From Bacillota bacterium (GTDB taxonomy: Bacteria > Bacillota > Clostridia > Oscillospirales > Acutalibacteraceae), in assembly GCA_023417635.1 (NCBI GenBank), contig JAEZFF010000074.1, forward strand, positions 1 through 28,628: a stretch of DNA of 28,628 bases. Reading direction: 5' to 3'. Positions within the stretch are counted from its first letter, which is position 1. Every line of letters begins with the position of its first letter. The notes under the pieces are model-generated. The model was not told where the DNA came from. It made no database searches and worked only from the letters and a program-made list of their open reading frames with translations. The position numbers and the translations under genes are program-made. Positions 15,123 to 22,924 of this stretch are shown piece by piece.

Positions 15123-15979
15123 GCCTGTGTTTTGAAAAGTATGAAGGCACAGTGCCGGAAGCACTCTCTGCTGCCCTTTCCGGCGGGTTGCCTCATGCTA
15201 TTTTGCTGGAAGGCGAACCGGGCAGTGGAACCGACTGGCTGGCTGCTTTTTTGGCGCAGGCGGCAGTCTGTGTGGCCGAAGGTGACAAGCCCTGCGGGCA
15301 ATGTCCTGGCTGCAGAAAGGCGCGCGCCGGTTCGCACCCGGATATTTTTACGCTGAACGGCGATGAAAATTCCCGGGCTTTCCCGGTAGACGCCATTCGG
15401 CAGATACGCGCGGATGCATATATTCGGCCGAATGAAGCGCCCAGCCGCGTCTTTGTTCTGCTCGGCGTTCAGAATATGTCTGAGATTTCGCAGAATGCCT
15501 TGCTGAAAATTTTAGAGGAGCCGCCAAAAAATGTTTTGTTTTTGCTGACTTCCGTCAGCGCGGCCGCACTGCTTCCAACCGTGCGTTCCCGCTTACAGGT
15601 ATTTTCCGTTCCGGGCGGCAGTCTTCCGCAGAACTGGGGAATAGCTGAAAAGATGGCACATGCGGTTACGGATCCTGGTGGGGCGGAACTGCTGTTTACG
15701 CTTGCGGAACCTTCTAAAAGCCGCGATTCGTTCCGTGAACTGCTGAAGCAGCTTTCGCTGCTTTTTCGCGATGCCCTTGTGCGGCGCTCGGGTGGAAAAG
15801 CGATGATTACCGGCTTGGAAGAAACGGCTGCCCTACTGAGCAGCCGCCTGACGCGCCGAAGTCTTATGCGTATGGAAGAAGCAACCGAAATGGCGCGCCG
15901 CGCGCTGGTACAGAATGTTAACACCGCTCTGCTGGCCGCCGCCTACTGTGCGGAAATACGCTCGGCGACGGAACTGTAA
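15119..15979 (+). CDS. holB: DNA polymerase III delta' subunit
   Basis: Clamp-loader subunit, 286 residues. The N-terminal AAA+ fold has a degenerate Walker A (GEPGSGTDW, residues 32-40, with Thr in place of the catalytic Lys), as expected for the delta' subunit, which does not hydrolyse ATP. A zinc-binding set Cys51, 59, 62, 65 follows, then the sensor-like SEISQNALLKILEEPP and TVRSRLQVF. ATG at 15119 overlaps the darA stop by 4 nt. ricT starts 19 nt after its stop. Position and motifs make the call secure even though HolB diverges fast in sequence. Confidence 0.94.
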   Translation: MSLCFEKYEGTVPEALSAALSGGLPHAILLEGEPGSGTDWLAAFLAQAAVCVAEGDKPCGQCPGCRKARAGSHPDIFTLNGDENSRAFPVDAIRQIRADAYIRPNEAPSRVFVLLGVQNMSEISQNALLKILEEPPKNVLFLLTSVSAAALLPTVRSRLQVFSVPGGSLPQNWGIAEKMAHAVTDPGGAELLFTLAEPSKSRDSFRELLKQLSLLFRDALVRRSGGKAMITGLEETAALLSSRLTRRSLMRMEEATEMARRALVQNVNTALLAAAYCAEIRSATEL

Positions 15980-15998
15980 GCAGGAAGGAAGGTCTAGT

Positions 15999-16868
15999 AT
16001 GGCAGAAGTTATCGGCGTTCGCTTTCAGGACGTCGGCAAAGTATATTATTTTGATCCGGCAGGCAGCCAGATGAAACGGGGCGACAGCGTCATTGTGGAA
16101 ACTTCGCGCGGAATCGAGTGCGGCGAAGTTGCCATGGAAAACCGGCAGATCAGTGACGAAAAGCTTGTTCAGCCGCTCAAAAAACTGATCCGCCCGGCAA
16201 CAAAAAATGACCTCAGAAAAGTAGAGGAAAACCACAAGAAGGAAAAAAGCGCGTTCCAGATTTGTCTGCAGAAAATTGCCGCTCATAAGCTTGAGATGAA
16301 GCTTGTGGATGTGGAGTACACGTTTGACAACTCAAAGATTCTGTTTTATTTTACGGCAGATGGGCGCGTCGATTTCCGCGAACTTGTAAAGGACCTTGCT
16401 TCGGTTTTCCGCACCCGCATTGAACTGCGCCAGATTGGTGTGCGTGACGAGGCAAAAATGCTTGGCGGCATTGGAATCTGCGGCCGGCCCTTCTGCTGTT
16501 CGACATTTCTCGGCGGGTTTCAGCCGGTTTCCATTAAAATGGCAAAAGAGCAGGGCCTTTCGCTGAACCCGGTGAAGATTTCCGGCATCTGCGGCCGCCT
16601 GATGTGCTGCCTGAAATATGAGCAGGAGGCATACACAGACATGATACGCGTCGTACCGGCTGTGAATACGCCAGTTATGACGCCGCAGGGAAAAGGAATG
16701 GTCACAGACCGCAACTTACTTAGCGCTACGGTAAGCGTACGGCTGGACTCTGCACTGGACACCACAGCACAAACGTTCCGTGCAGATGAGGTGAAGGTGC
16801 TGAAAGCACCACATGCCGGTGCAGCCAAAGCGGAGCATACGAAACCGAAGACCCCCGGCAGAAATTAA
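15999..16868 (+). CDS. ricT: RicT (YaaT), PSP1-domain protein of the Ric complex
   Basis: 289 residues. RicT works with RicA and RicF in Bacillus; the complex carries [4Fe-4S] clusters and is needed for RNase Y-dependent mRNA maturation, competence and sporulation. Conserved cysteines are visible as Cys161, 166, 167 in ICGRPFCCSTF and Cys198, 203, 204 in GICGRLMCCLKYE, the PSP1 signature. I placed the start at ATG 15999 (AAGGAAGG upstream); a longer frame from 15915 runs into holB and lacks homology. No ricA or ricF gene is seen here. A ferredoxin gene with its own promoter follows. Confidence 0.94.
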   Translation: MAEVIGVRFQDVGKVYYFDPAGSQMKRGDSVIVETSRGIECGEVAMENRQISDEKLVQPLKKLIRPATKNDLRKVEENHKKEKSAFQICLQKIAAHKLEMKLVDVEYTFDNSKILFYFTADGRVDFRELVKDLASVFRTRIELRQIGVRDEAKMLGGIGICGRPFCCSTFLGGFQPVSIKMAKEQGLSLNPVKISGICGRLMCCLKYEQEAYTDMIRVVPAVNTPVMTPQGKGMVTDRNLLSATVSVRLDSALDTTAQTFRADEVKVLKAPHAGAAKAEHTKPKTPGRN

Positions 16869-16876
16869 ATTATCTG

Positions 16877-16904
16877 TTGCAATTTTAGCTGTTTATGGTA
16901 CAAT
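16877..16904 (+). promoter_or_regulatory. Sigma-A promoter of ferredoxin gene
   Basis: -35 TTGCAA (16877-16882), 16-nt spacer, -10 TACAAT (16899-16904), about 33 nt before the ferredoxin ATG. With the terminator after the gene this makes ferredoxin a likely highly expressed single-gene unit. Confidence 0.75.
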
Positions 16905-16937
16905 TAAAGACGAAATTTAAATTTGGAGGTGTCCAGG

Positions 16938-17108
16938 ATGGCTTATAAAATTAGTGATGACTGCATTTCCTGCGGTTCTTGTGCAGCACAGTGCCCGGTA
17001 GGTGCAATTCATGAGGGTGACGGCAAGTTCGAAATCGACCCGGATAAATGCACCGAGTGCGGTTCCTGCGCTAGCGTGTGCCCAGTAGGCGCACCGAAGC
17101 AGGCCTGA
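16938..17108 (+). CDS. Clostridial-type 2[4Fe-4S] ferredoxin
   Basis: 56-residue electron carrier with two cluster motifs of the form CxxCxxCxxxCP: Cys9, 12, 15, 19 and Cys38, 41, 44, 48. The length, internal symmetry and acidic composition match small bacterial ferredoxins that serve pyruvate:ferredoxin oxidoreductase, hydrogenase and similar enzymes of anaerobes. The ATG at 16938 has a strong GGAGGT site 7 nt upstream; an ATG at 16923 would overlap that site. It is flanked by its own promoter and terminator inside the otherwise Bacillus-like ricT-trmN6 neighbourhood. Confidence 0.96.
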   Translation: MAYKISDDCISCGSCAAQCPVGAIHEGDGKFEIDPDKCTECGSCASVCPVGAPKQA

Positions 17109-17120
17109 TTTTCCCGTATG

Positions 17121-17157
17121 AAAAAAGGGCGGAGCGCGTCAGCGCCCCGCCCCTTTT
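17121..17157 (+). terminator. Terminator after ferredoxin
   Basis: GC-rich hairpin: AAAAGGGCGG and GCGC on the 5' side (about 17123-17137) pair with GCGC and CCGCCC on the 3' side (about 17142-17152), ending CTTTT. There is one mismatch and one bulge. It separates ferredoxin from the methyltransferase gene. Confidence 0.75.
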
Positions 17158-17186
17158 CTGTAACGAACGAAGGGCGGCGAAAACAC

Positions 17187-17942
17187 TTGGACATCCCTGC
17201 TTTACGGGAAGGGGAAAAGCTGGAGCCTCTTTCCAAAAGCGTTTCCGTCATTACGGGGAACGGTTATTTCTTCAGTACGGATACCATCCTGCTGGCGTGG
17301 TTTTCCATGCCGAAAGAAGGGGAAACTTGTGCCGATTTAGGCACGGGATGCGGCACCATACCGCTTCTGTGGTGCGCGCGTTCCAAGCCGCACAGAGTTT
17401 TCGCTGTTGAAATTCAGCCGGAGGCCTGCTGCATGGCGCGGCGTTCCGCCGAGTTCAACGGCCTGCAGGATGTAGTGCATGTGGCAGAGTGTGATATTCG
17501 GGAAGCTCACCAAAAGGGACAGGTTCCATATGCTCTGGACCTGGTTGCCTGCAACCCGCCCTACAAAGCGGCGGGCAGCGGCGTTGTGAGTGCTGCAAGG
17601 GGTGACCGCATTGCCCGGCACGAAACCGTGTGCGGCTTTGCAGAAATTGCCGCCGCTGCGGCCGGTTCCCTGCGCTGGGGCGGTCGCTTTTACTGCTGTA
17701 TGCGGCCAGAGCGCCTGTGCGAAACGCTGGAAGCCCTTCACAAAACCGGCTTAGAGCCAAAGCGCCTCCGGTTTGTGCAGCAGCGGGAAGGTGCAGCGCC
17801 GTTCCTTTTCCTTTTGCAGGCAAGCCGGGGAGGAAAACCCGGCATTCGGGTGGAACCCGTACTGCTGATTGAAAACGGCAGTGGCGGCCTTTCAGCAGAA
17901 ATGATGGATATTTACGGCGATTACAAGGAGGGCAGAACATGA
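17187..17942 (+). CDS. tRNA1(Val) adenine-37 N6-methyltransferase-like protein (TrmN6/YabB)
   Basis: Rossmann-fold SAM-dependent methyltransferase. From the chosen start (251 residues): motif I DLGTGCGTIPL at about 50-60, acidic end of the next strand in VFAVEIQPEA, and catalytic NPPY at 123-126, as in N6-adenine enzymes. The position before rsmI matches yabB of Bacillus. The start is uncertain: an in-frame ATG at 17118 would place the ferredoxin terminator within the coding region and has no ribosome site, whereas TTG at 17187 has AGGGCGG about 10 nt upstream and fits the family's usual N-terminus (EGEKLEPL...). The stop overlaps the rsmI start (ATGA). How it is transcribed past the terminator is unclear. 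Confidence 0.85.
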   Translation: MDIPALREGEKLEPLSKSVSVITGNGYFFSTDTILLAWFSMPKEGETCADLGTGCGTIPLLWCARSKPHRVFAVEIQPEACCMARRSAEFNGLQDVVHVAECDIREAHQKGQVPYALDLVACNPPYKAAGSGVVSAARGDRIARHETVCGFAEIAAAAAGSLRWGGRFYCCMRPERLCETLEALHKTGLEPKRLRFVQQREGAAPFLFLLQASRGGKPGIRVEPVLLIENGSGGLSAEMMDIYGDYKEGRT

Positions 17943-18784
17943 GTGGAAAACTGGTAGTAGTGGGTACGCCGATTGGAAATCTTTCAGATTTTTCCCCGCG
18001 GGCGGTGAAGGCGCTTTCGGAAGCCGACTTTATCGCCGCTGAGGATACGCGCGTTACTTTAAAGCTGCTGAACCATTTCGGGATTAAGAAACCGCTTATA
18101 AGTTACTTTGAACACAACAAATATGAAAAGGGCGGTATGCTGTGCAGCCGTATGGAGACGGGCGAAACGTGTGCGCTCGTTTCTGATGCTGGTATGCCGG
18201 CTATTTCGGATCCAGGCGAGCTGCTTGTGGCACAGTGCGCCGAAAGGGGAATTCCCGTCTACGTGGTTCCGGGGCCGTGCGCCGTTGTTTCGGCGCTGGC
18301 GGTTTCCGGTCTGCCGACCGGGAGATTTACATTTGAGGGCTTTTTAAGCGTCAATAAGAAAAGCCGGCGCGAGCATCTGGAGAGTCTGAAGGACGAACGC
18401 CGCACAATGGTGTTCTACGAGGCGCCGCATAAATTGGCGACAACGCTCTGCGACCTGCTGGAAGCGCTGGGTGACCGCCGTATTTCTTTGGTGCGGGAGC
18501 TGACGAAGATTCACGAAGAAGTGATTCGCACTACGATTTCCGAAGCGGCACGGCGCTATGCGGATGAAAGCGCCAGGGGGGAGTTCGTGCTTGTTGTGGA
18601 AGGTGCCCCCGCTCCTGAACCGGAGCAGGAATCGGTTCAGGATGCCCTTGCACTGGGGCAGAAATATCTGGCGGAAGGGGCTTCGGTTTCGGAGGCGGCA
18701 AAGCGTGCTGCTGCCGAAACCGGCAGAAAGAAAAACGAGATTTACCGCGAACTGGCCCATGAAAAGGACGGAGCTTCCGAATAG
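17939..18784 (+). CDS. rsmI: 16S rRNA (cytidine-1402-2'-O)-methyltransferase
   Basis: 281-residue tetrapyrrole-methylase-fold enzyme that methylates the ribose of C1402 in 16S rRNA. Clear signature: VVVGTPIGNLSDFSPRA near the N-terminus, AAEDTRVTLKLL, LVSDAGMPAISDPG, VPGPCAVVSALAVSGLPTGRFTFEGFL. The ATG at 17939 overlaps the stop of the methyltransferase gene, giving translational coupling, exactly as yabB-yabC in related genomes. The C-terminal end runs into a terminator hairpin whose loop contains the stop codon. Confidence 0.97.
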   Translation: MSGKLVVVGTPIGNLSDFSPRAVKALSEADFIAAEDTRVTLKLLNHFGIKKPLISYFEHNKYEKGGMLCSRMETGETCALVSDAGMPAISDPGELLVAQCAERGIPVYVVPGPCAVVSALAVSGLPTGRFTFEGFLSVNKKSRREHLESLKDERRTMVFYEAPHKLATTLCDLLEALGDRRISLVRELTKIHEEVIRTTISEAARRYADESARGEFVLVVEGAPAPEPEQESVQDALALGQKYLAEGASVSEAAKRAAAETGRKKNEIYRELAHEKDGASE

Positions 18785-18800
18785 GAGGCTCCGCCTTTTT
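18762..18800. terminator. Terminator overlapping the rsmI stop codon
   Basis: GGaCGGAGC (18766-18774) pairs with GCTCCGcC (18788-18795), followed by TTTTT; A/T flanks on the other side allow partial function for the converging PadR gene on the minus strand. The rsmI stop (18782-18784) lies in the loop. Confidence 0.8.
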
Positions 18801-18839
18801 CTGCATGGATTTTGCCGTTTAGCTATGGCGCGAAAATAT

Positions 18840-19157
18840 TTAGGTTTCGATATGAAGCTTATTTACAGCAGAACAGATGGAATTCCATTCTTCAGAAAGG
18901 GCTTTCAGTGTTGCTTTACCGTTTTCTGTAATGTGGTAGTATTTTCGCTGTGGCCCGCCGGATTCATCGCTCCCAAGGCGTACCGAGGTTTTGCCGTCCG
19001 CGTTCAGCCGGCGCAGCACAGCGTAAACGGTGCTGCGGTCCATGCCGGGGAAAACGTCACCAATGGTTTGCAGAATCTCGTAGCCGTAGGATTCTTTTTT
19101 TGCAACCTCGTGCAGGATGCACATCTCGAGGATGCCCTTTTTCATCTGGCCTTCCAT
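18840..19157 (-). CDS. PadR-family transcriptional regulator
   Basis: 105-residue winged-helix repressor of the short (PadR-s2) type. It reads MKKGILEMCILHEVAKKESYGYEIL (residues 5-29), the family's opening helices, then GMDRSTVYAVLRRLNADG, the recognition helix with the STVY motif, and the wing around GGPQRKYYHIT; a short C-terminal helix would mediate dimerisation. ATG at 19157 with GGAGG 8 nt upstream; a longer frame from 19445 is only overlap with the upstream gene. It overlaps the DUF1700 gene end by 16 nt. PadR proteins often repress the operon they are in; repeated dyad sequences upstream of the operon (20101-20159) are likely its sites. Confidence 0.93.
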   Translation of the reverse strand: MEGQMKKGILEMCILHEVAKKESYGYEILQTIGDVFPGMDRSTVYAVLRRLNADGKTSVRLGSDESGGPQRKYYHITENGKATLKALSEEWNSICSAVNKLHIET

Positions 19158-20080
19158 GCTTTTTCCCTCCGCTGCTTCTGAATTTTCAGCACTGCCCAGA
19201 AAATTACCAAAGCGGAAAGATTCGGAAGAATTGCCCACAGAAAGCTCCAGAAAATAACTGCTGCCGGGTTTTGAATCGAGTTGCCCGGAACGTAGGAAAG
19301 CAGTGCCGAAAGGACTGCAAATCCCGACAGTAGAAACGTGTCCAGAAACAGGAACCAGCGTGACTTCCGGCAACCGCGCACCGCCGAAACGAGGAAAAAG
19401 GCACCGGAAGCAATGAGAAGAAGAATACAGATGCGTGAGCCCCACGTCGTGAACATCGCTTTGGAAACGAGCTCATGCTCGAGGTTACCGTGGGATTGAA
19501 ATATCTGGAAGGCTTCCTGTGCATAGGAAACAAACCAGGCCAGCATGGCTGCGCTGGGCAGCAGAAAAATGGCTTGCAAAAGCGGCATCCGGCGGAAACT
19601 GCTGCGTTGGGATGCTCCCCGGGTAAGCCGCAGGGCCAGTACACCCTCCAGCGCAAGCGGAAACAGCAGGGAAAGCCAGAAAAACGCCTGAGGTACGGTC
19701 CCTGCCCAGAGTGCTTCGGCAGTGGACTGTAGGCCTGGTATGGCGGCGAGCGTAAGCACGGAACCATCGAGCAAGAATACTTGGAAAACCCCGGTCGCTG
19801 CAAGATAGATTAAAAGTATCACAATTCCAAGCACAGTACACAACGTATTCAGCCGTGAAATGCCTTTTTCTTCGCTTTCATTTTCTCCACTGCTTTTCAG
19901 CTGACGCACGACTTTTTCCGGCGGACCGAATTCTTTGCAGAGCTCCTCTTCATTTTTTCCTTCCGCAAGGCCGGAAGTAAAAAAATCCGCGTAATCGGAG
20001 AGAACATCTTTTGCTTCTTTTTGGGGATAGGTTTCCGAAAGAGCATTCCCAAGCTGTTCCAGATAAGTTTTCTGGTTCAT
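19142..20080 (-). CDS. HAAS/DUF1700-type multi-pass membrane protein
   Basis: 312 residues. Residues 1 to about 65 (YLEQLGNALSETYPQKEAKDVLSDYADFF, then EELCKEFGPPEKVVRQLK) match the HAAS/DUF1700 N-terminal helical domain, commonly paired with PadR regulators. The rest has about seven hydrophobic segments. Function unknown; PadR-DUF1700 pairs are thought to control membrane-protein output in response to envelope or small-molecule signals. The ATG at 20080 has GGGAGGA 8 nt upstream; a further ATG at 20098 overlaps that site and is rejected. Here it precedes PadR, the reverse of the commonest order. Confidence 0.82.
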   Translation of the reverse strand: MNQKTYLEQLGNALSETYPQKEAKDVLSDYADFFTSGLAEGKNEEELCKEFGPPEKVVRQLKSSGENESEEKGISRLNTLCTVLGIVILLIYLAATGVFQVFLLDGSVLTLAAIPGLQSTAEALWAGTVPQAFFWLSLLFPLALEGVLALRLTRGASQRSSFRRMPLLQAIFLLPSAAMLAWFVSYAQEAFQIFQSHGNLEHELVSKAMFTTWGSRICILLLIASGAFFLVSAVRGCRKSRWFLFLDTFLLSGFAVLSALLSYVPGNSIQNPAAVIFWSFLWAILPNLSALVIFWAVLKIQKQRREKAWKAR

Positions 20081-20100
20081 AACGGTTTCCTCCCTCATAA

Positions 20101-20159
20101 ACTATTGTACTATAATCACTAATGAAAGCTTAGCACACTATTGTGCAATAATCAATAGT
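20101..20159. promoter_or_regulatory. Operator-like repeats upstream of the DUF1700-PadR operon
   Basis: Two 17-bp direct repeats, ACTATTGTACTATAATC (20101-20117) and ACTATTGTGCAATAATC (20137-20153), match at 15 of 17 positions and lie 36 bp apart. The second is part of a larger dyad ACTATTG-N9-CAATAGT (20137-20159) and contains TATTG-TG-CAATA. Being 20 to 80 nt upstream of the DUF1700 start, they fit an autoregulatory operator for the PadR protein; binding is inference. Confidence 0.65.
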
Positions 20160-20200
20160 AAATGCTGATTTTCCATCCGCTTTATTTTCTAGGCGGACCT

Positions 20201-20228
20201 TTTATTTTAACGGATTTTCCGCTATACT
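20201..20228 (+). promoter_or_regulatory. Possible promoter of the CLC gene
   Basis: -10 TATACT (20223-20228) about 30 nt before the start; the -35 (TTTATT, 16-nt spacer) is weak. TCCGC/GCGGA words recur at 20176-20180, 20193-20197 and 20218-20222 and may be regulatory. Confidence 0.4.
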
Positions 20229-20259
20229 GAAATCAATCTGTGCGAAAGAGGAATTATGA

Positions 20260-21582
20260 ATGATAAAATGTTGGGGCAATGCGATAAAGAAATATGGGGA
20301 AGAATTGCTGGAAAAAATTCCGCGCGAAAAGTTGAAGCGCCTGGGGCACGGTTTTCTGATTTTTCTGAAATGGCTGTTTTTCGGAATTATAATGGGCTTT
20401 TTAGCCGGGGGCGCGGGGACGCTGTTTTATTTTTGCATTGTAAAAGTGACGGATATCCGCACTGCAAACGCGTGGCTGGTGTACCTGCTTCCGCTGGGCG
20501 GCCTTGGCATTGTTGCCTTGTACCATTTGCATGGCGTTGAGCATCCGCAGGGGACGGATTTGGTGATTGAGGCCATTCGTTCACCGGAGCCGGTGCCGCT
20601 GAAGATGGCGCCGCTGATTTTTGTTTCGACTGCCATTACGCATTTGTTCGGCGGTTCCGCTGGACGTGAAGGCGCTGCGCTGCAGCTGGGCGGAAGCCTT
20701 GGGTATGGTGCGGGCCGTCTTTTCCGCCTGGATGAGAAAGACCGTCATATTGTTACCATGTGCGGCATGGCGGCCTGCTTTTCAGCGCTTTTTGGCACGC
20801 CGCTTACGGCGACGGTGTTTGTGCTGGAAGTAATAACCGTGGGTGTGATGTATTATTCCGCTCTGGTTCCATGTACCGTAGCCGCGGTGGTGGGGGCAGG
20901 CTTTTCCCGCTGGTGCGGGGTACCTCCCACGGCGTTTGCCATTCGCGGCATACCGGAAACTAGCTGGAAGCCGGCGCTGCAGGTTGCTGTGCTTGCCATC
21001 CTTTGCGCCCTACTGAGCGTGATTTTCTGTTCCGTCATGCGCGGAACCGGAAGTCTGCTGCGCCGGATACTGCCAAACCCGTACCTGCGTGCTGCGGCAG
21101 GCGGCGCGGCGGTGATTTTGCTGGCATTCTTTTTTGGCCGTGATTACCTCGGCATGGGCGGCAATATTATTGCAGCTGCAATGAAAGGGCAGGTAGTCCC
21201 TGCGGCATTTTTGCTGAAGCTGTTGTTTACGGCAGTTACGCTTGGCGCAGGCTTCCGCGGCGGTGAGATTGTACCGGCTTTTTTCGTGGGTGCTACCTTC
21301 GGGTGTGCCATGGGCGGCCCTTTGGGGCTAAGCCCGGCGTTTGCCGCTTCCATTGGCTTTATGGCTGTTTTCTGCGGCGTGACGAACTGCCCGATTACAG
21401 CCTTTGTACTGAGTTTGGAAGTCTTTGGAATGCGCGGTGCGGCATTTTACCTTATTGCTGCAGGTATAAGCTATATGCTTTCCGGCTATTCTGGCATTTA
21501 CTCTAAACAAAAGATCCTATACTCAAAATACAGGCCGCTTTTTCTTGGCAATACTAAAAAGCAGACGGAAAGCAAAAAATAG
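20260..21582 (+). CDS. CLC-family anion transporter, probably CLC-F (fluoride) type
   Basis: 440-residue membrane protein with the CLC fold. The gating-glutamate motif is GGSAGREGAALQLGGSLG (Glu137), followed by GTPLTATVFVLEV and TLGAGFRGGEIVPAFFVGATFG. The canonical GSGIP chloride motif is absent; the matching region reads VEHPQGTDLVIEAI, and the PLKMAPLIFVSTAITHLFGGSAGREG block resembles fluoride/proton antiporters of the CLC-F clade. That clade assignment is from memory of family patterns. Start ATG at 20260 with GAGGA 7 nt upstream; another ATG at 20256 is in a different frame. No fluoride (crcB-motif) riboswitch is recognisable upstream. The PatB-like gene follows 21 nt downstream. Confidence 0.88.
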   Translation: MIKCWGNAIKKYGEELLEKIPREKLKRLGHGFLIFLKWLFFGIIMGFLAGGAGTLFYFCIVKVTDIRTANAWLVYLLPLGGLGIVALYHLHGVEHPQGTDLVIEAIRSPEPVPLKMAPLIFVSTAITHLFGGSAGREGAALQLGGSLGYGAGRLFRLDEKDRHIVTMCGMAACFSALFGTPLTATVFVLEVITVGVMYYSALVPCTVAAVVGAGFSRWCGVPPTAFAIRGIPETSWKPALQVAVLAILCALLSVIFCSVMRGTGSLLRRILPNPYLRAAAGGAAVILLAFFFGRDYLGMGGNIIAAAMKGQVVPAAFLLKLLFTAVTLGAGFRGGEIVPAFFVGATFGCAMGGPLGLSPAFAASIGFMAVFCGVTNCPITAFVLSLEVFGMRGAAFYLIAAGISYMLSGYSGIYSKQKILYSKYRPLFLGNTKKQTESKK

Positions 21583-21603
21583 CAGGATGAAAGGAACAGT
21601 ACC

Positions 21604-22800
21604 ATGCATTATGATTTTACAACAGTCGTTGACCGCAGCCGCCTGAGCGCTTCCAAATGGAACGCTATGAAGCAGGCAAACCCGTGTGTGCCGCAGGGCG
21701 TTGTGCCGCTTTCTGTTGCGGATATGGAGCTGAAAAATCCGCCGGAAATCGCGGAAGGGCTGAAACATTTTCTGGATAAAGCCGTTTTAGGTTACACCGA
21801 TCCTTCGAAAGAATACCTTGCAGCGGCATGCAGCTGGATGCAGCACCGCCATGGCTGGAAAACCGCGCCCGAGTGGATTGTTCCAACGCCTGGCGTAGTC
21901 CCTGCACTCTTCTGTGCGGTAAGGGCTTTCACAAAGCCGGGTGATGGGGTTATTTTGCTGACGCCAGTTTACTACCCATTTTACAGGGCCGTCGAAAAGG
22001 GCGGCTGCAGTGTGGTGGAATGCCCTTTGGAGGAAGACGGCGGTCGGTACAAAATTGATTTTGGCGAATTGGAAGCGCTGGCTCAAAAGCCGGAGAACAC
22101 AATGCTTCTGTTTTGCAGTCCGCACAACCCGGTCGGGCGCGTCTGGAGTGAGGCGGAGCTTCAGACTGTGGCTGAAATTTGTTTGCGCCACCATGTGCTT
22201 GTCGTCTCCGATGAAATTCACTCCGACTTGATTCTGCCGGGAAACAGCCACACGGTTTTTGCCTCCATTTCTCCGGAGGCCGAGCAAAATTGCATTGTCT
22301 GCACGGCACCCAGCAAGACGTTCAATCTGGCCGGACTGCAGACTTCCAATATCTTCATCCCAAATGAAGAGCTTCGCCATCGCTTTTTTGAGGAAATGCG
22401 CCGGGTGTCGCTTCCTATGCCGGGCATTTTGGGCTGCAAAGCCTGCGAGATTGCATACACGCGCTGCGGGGCATGGCTGGATGAGCTGCTTTGCCTGCTT
22501 GACAGCAACCGCTGTGTGACCGAATCGTTTCTACGAGAGAACATTCCACAGATTAAGCCATCTCCGCTGGAGGGAACATACTTGCAGTGGTGGGATTGCC
22601 GCGGCCTTGGCCTTTCCCCAAAAGACCTCGTGCATTTCATGACGCACCAGGCTTTGATTTTCCCGGATGACGGCGCTTTGTTTGGAAAAAATGGTGCCGG
22701 GTACGAACGCATTAACCTTGCCTGCCCAACCGAAGTGCTTCAGGCGGCTTTGGAGCGTCTGCTGGATGCCGTGCGGTCTTTAAAAAGTCACAAAAGCTAG
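21604..22800 (+). CDS. patB: MalY/PatB family PLP-dependent C-S lyase/aminotransferase
   Basis: 398 residues, fold-type I aminotransferase family typical of cystathionine beta-lyases (MalY/PatB), which cleave cystathionine or cysteine conjugates. Marks: PLSVADMELKNPPEI (34-48) with the substrate-facing Asp40, LGYTDPSKEY, SPHNPVGRVW (Asn175), VSDEIHSDLIL (Asp203) and the PLP lysine Lys238 in APSKTFNLAG. ATG at 21604 with AAAGGA 8 nt upstream. It follows the CLC gene by 21 nt and may be co-transcribed; no functional link is obvious. Met biosynthesis or sulfur-compound degradation are both possible. Confidence 0.92.
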   Translation: MHYDFTTVVDRSRLSASKWNAMKQANPCVPQGVVPLSVADMELKNPPEIAEGLKHFLDKAVLGYTDPSKEYLAAACSWMQHRHGWKTAPEWIVPTPGVVPALFCAVRAFTKPGDGVILLTPVYYPFYRAVEKGGCSVVECPLEEDGGRYKIDFGELEALAQKPENTMLLFCSPHNPVGRVWSEAELQTVAEICLRHHVLVVSDEIHSDLILPGNSHTVFASISPEAEQNCIVCTAPSKTFNLAGLQTSNIFIPNEELRHRFFEEMRRVSLPMPGILGCKACEIAYTRCGAWLDELLCLLDSNRCVTESFLRENIPQIKPSPLEGTYLQWWDCRGLGLSPKDLVHFMTHQALIFPDDGALFGKNGAGYERINLACPTEVLQAALERLLDAVRSLKSHKS

Positions 22801-22838
22801 AAGTACAACACTAATTCCATTTTTTATGACAAAAAGAA

Positions 22839-22867
22839 TTGAATATTTGGGAATCGGATGGTATAAT
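22839..22867 (+). promoter_or_regulatory. Sigma-A promoter of the EAL-HDOD gene
   Basis: -35 TTGAAT (22839-22844), 17-nt spacer, perfect -10 TATAAT (22862-22867); leader of about 50 nt to the TTG start. Confidence 0.8.
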
Positions 22868-22924
22868 AACTGTAAATAAGCAATAAGAGAAATCTTTACA
22901 GTCTGCGAAAGATGGGACGACGAT

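Noticed and set aside
19158..19445. N-terminal extension of PadR to 201 residues
   Set aside because: The extension lies within the DUF1700 gene in another frame; the ATG at 19157 has a GGAGG site and gives the normal PadR start.
20161..20259. Fluoride riboswitch upstream of the CLC gene
   Set aside because: Looked for because of the CLC-F-like protein; I found no match to the conserved crcB-motif core.
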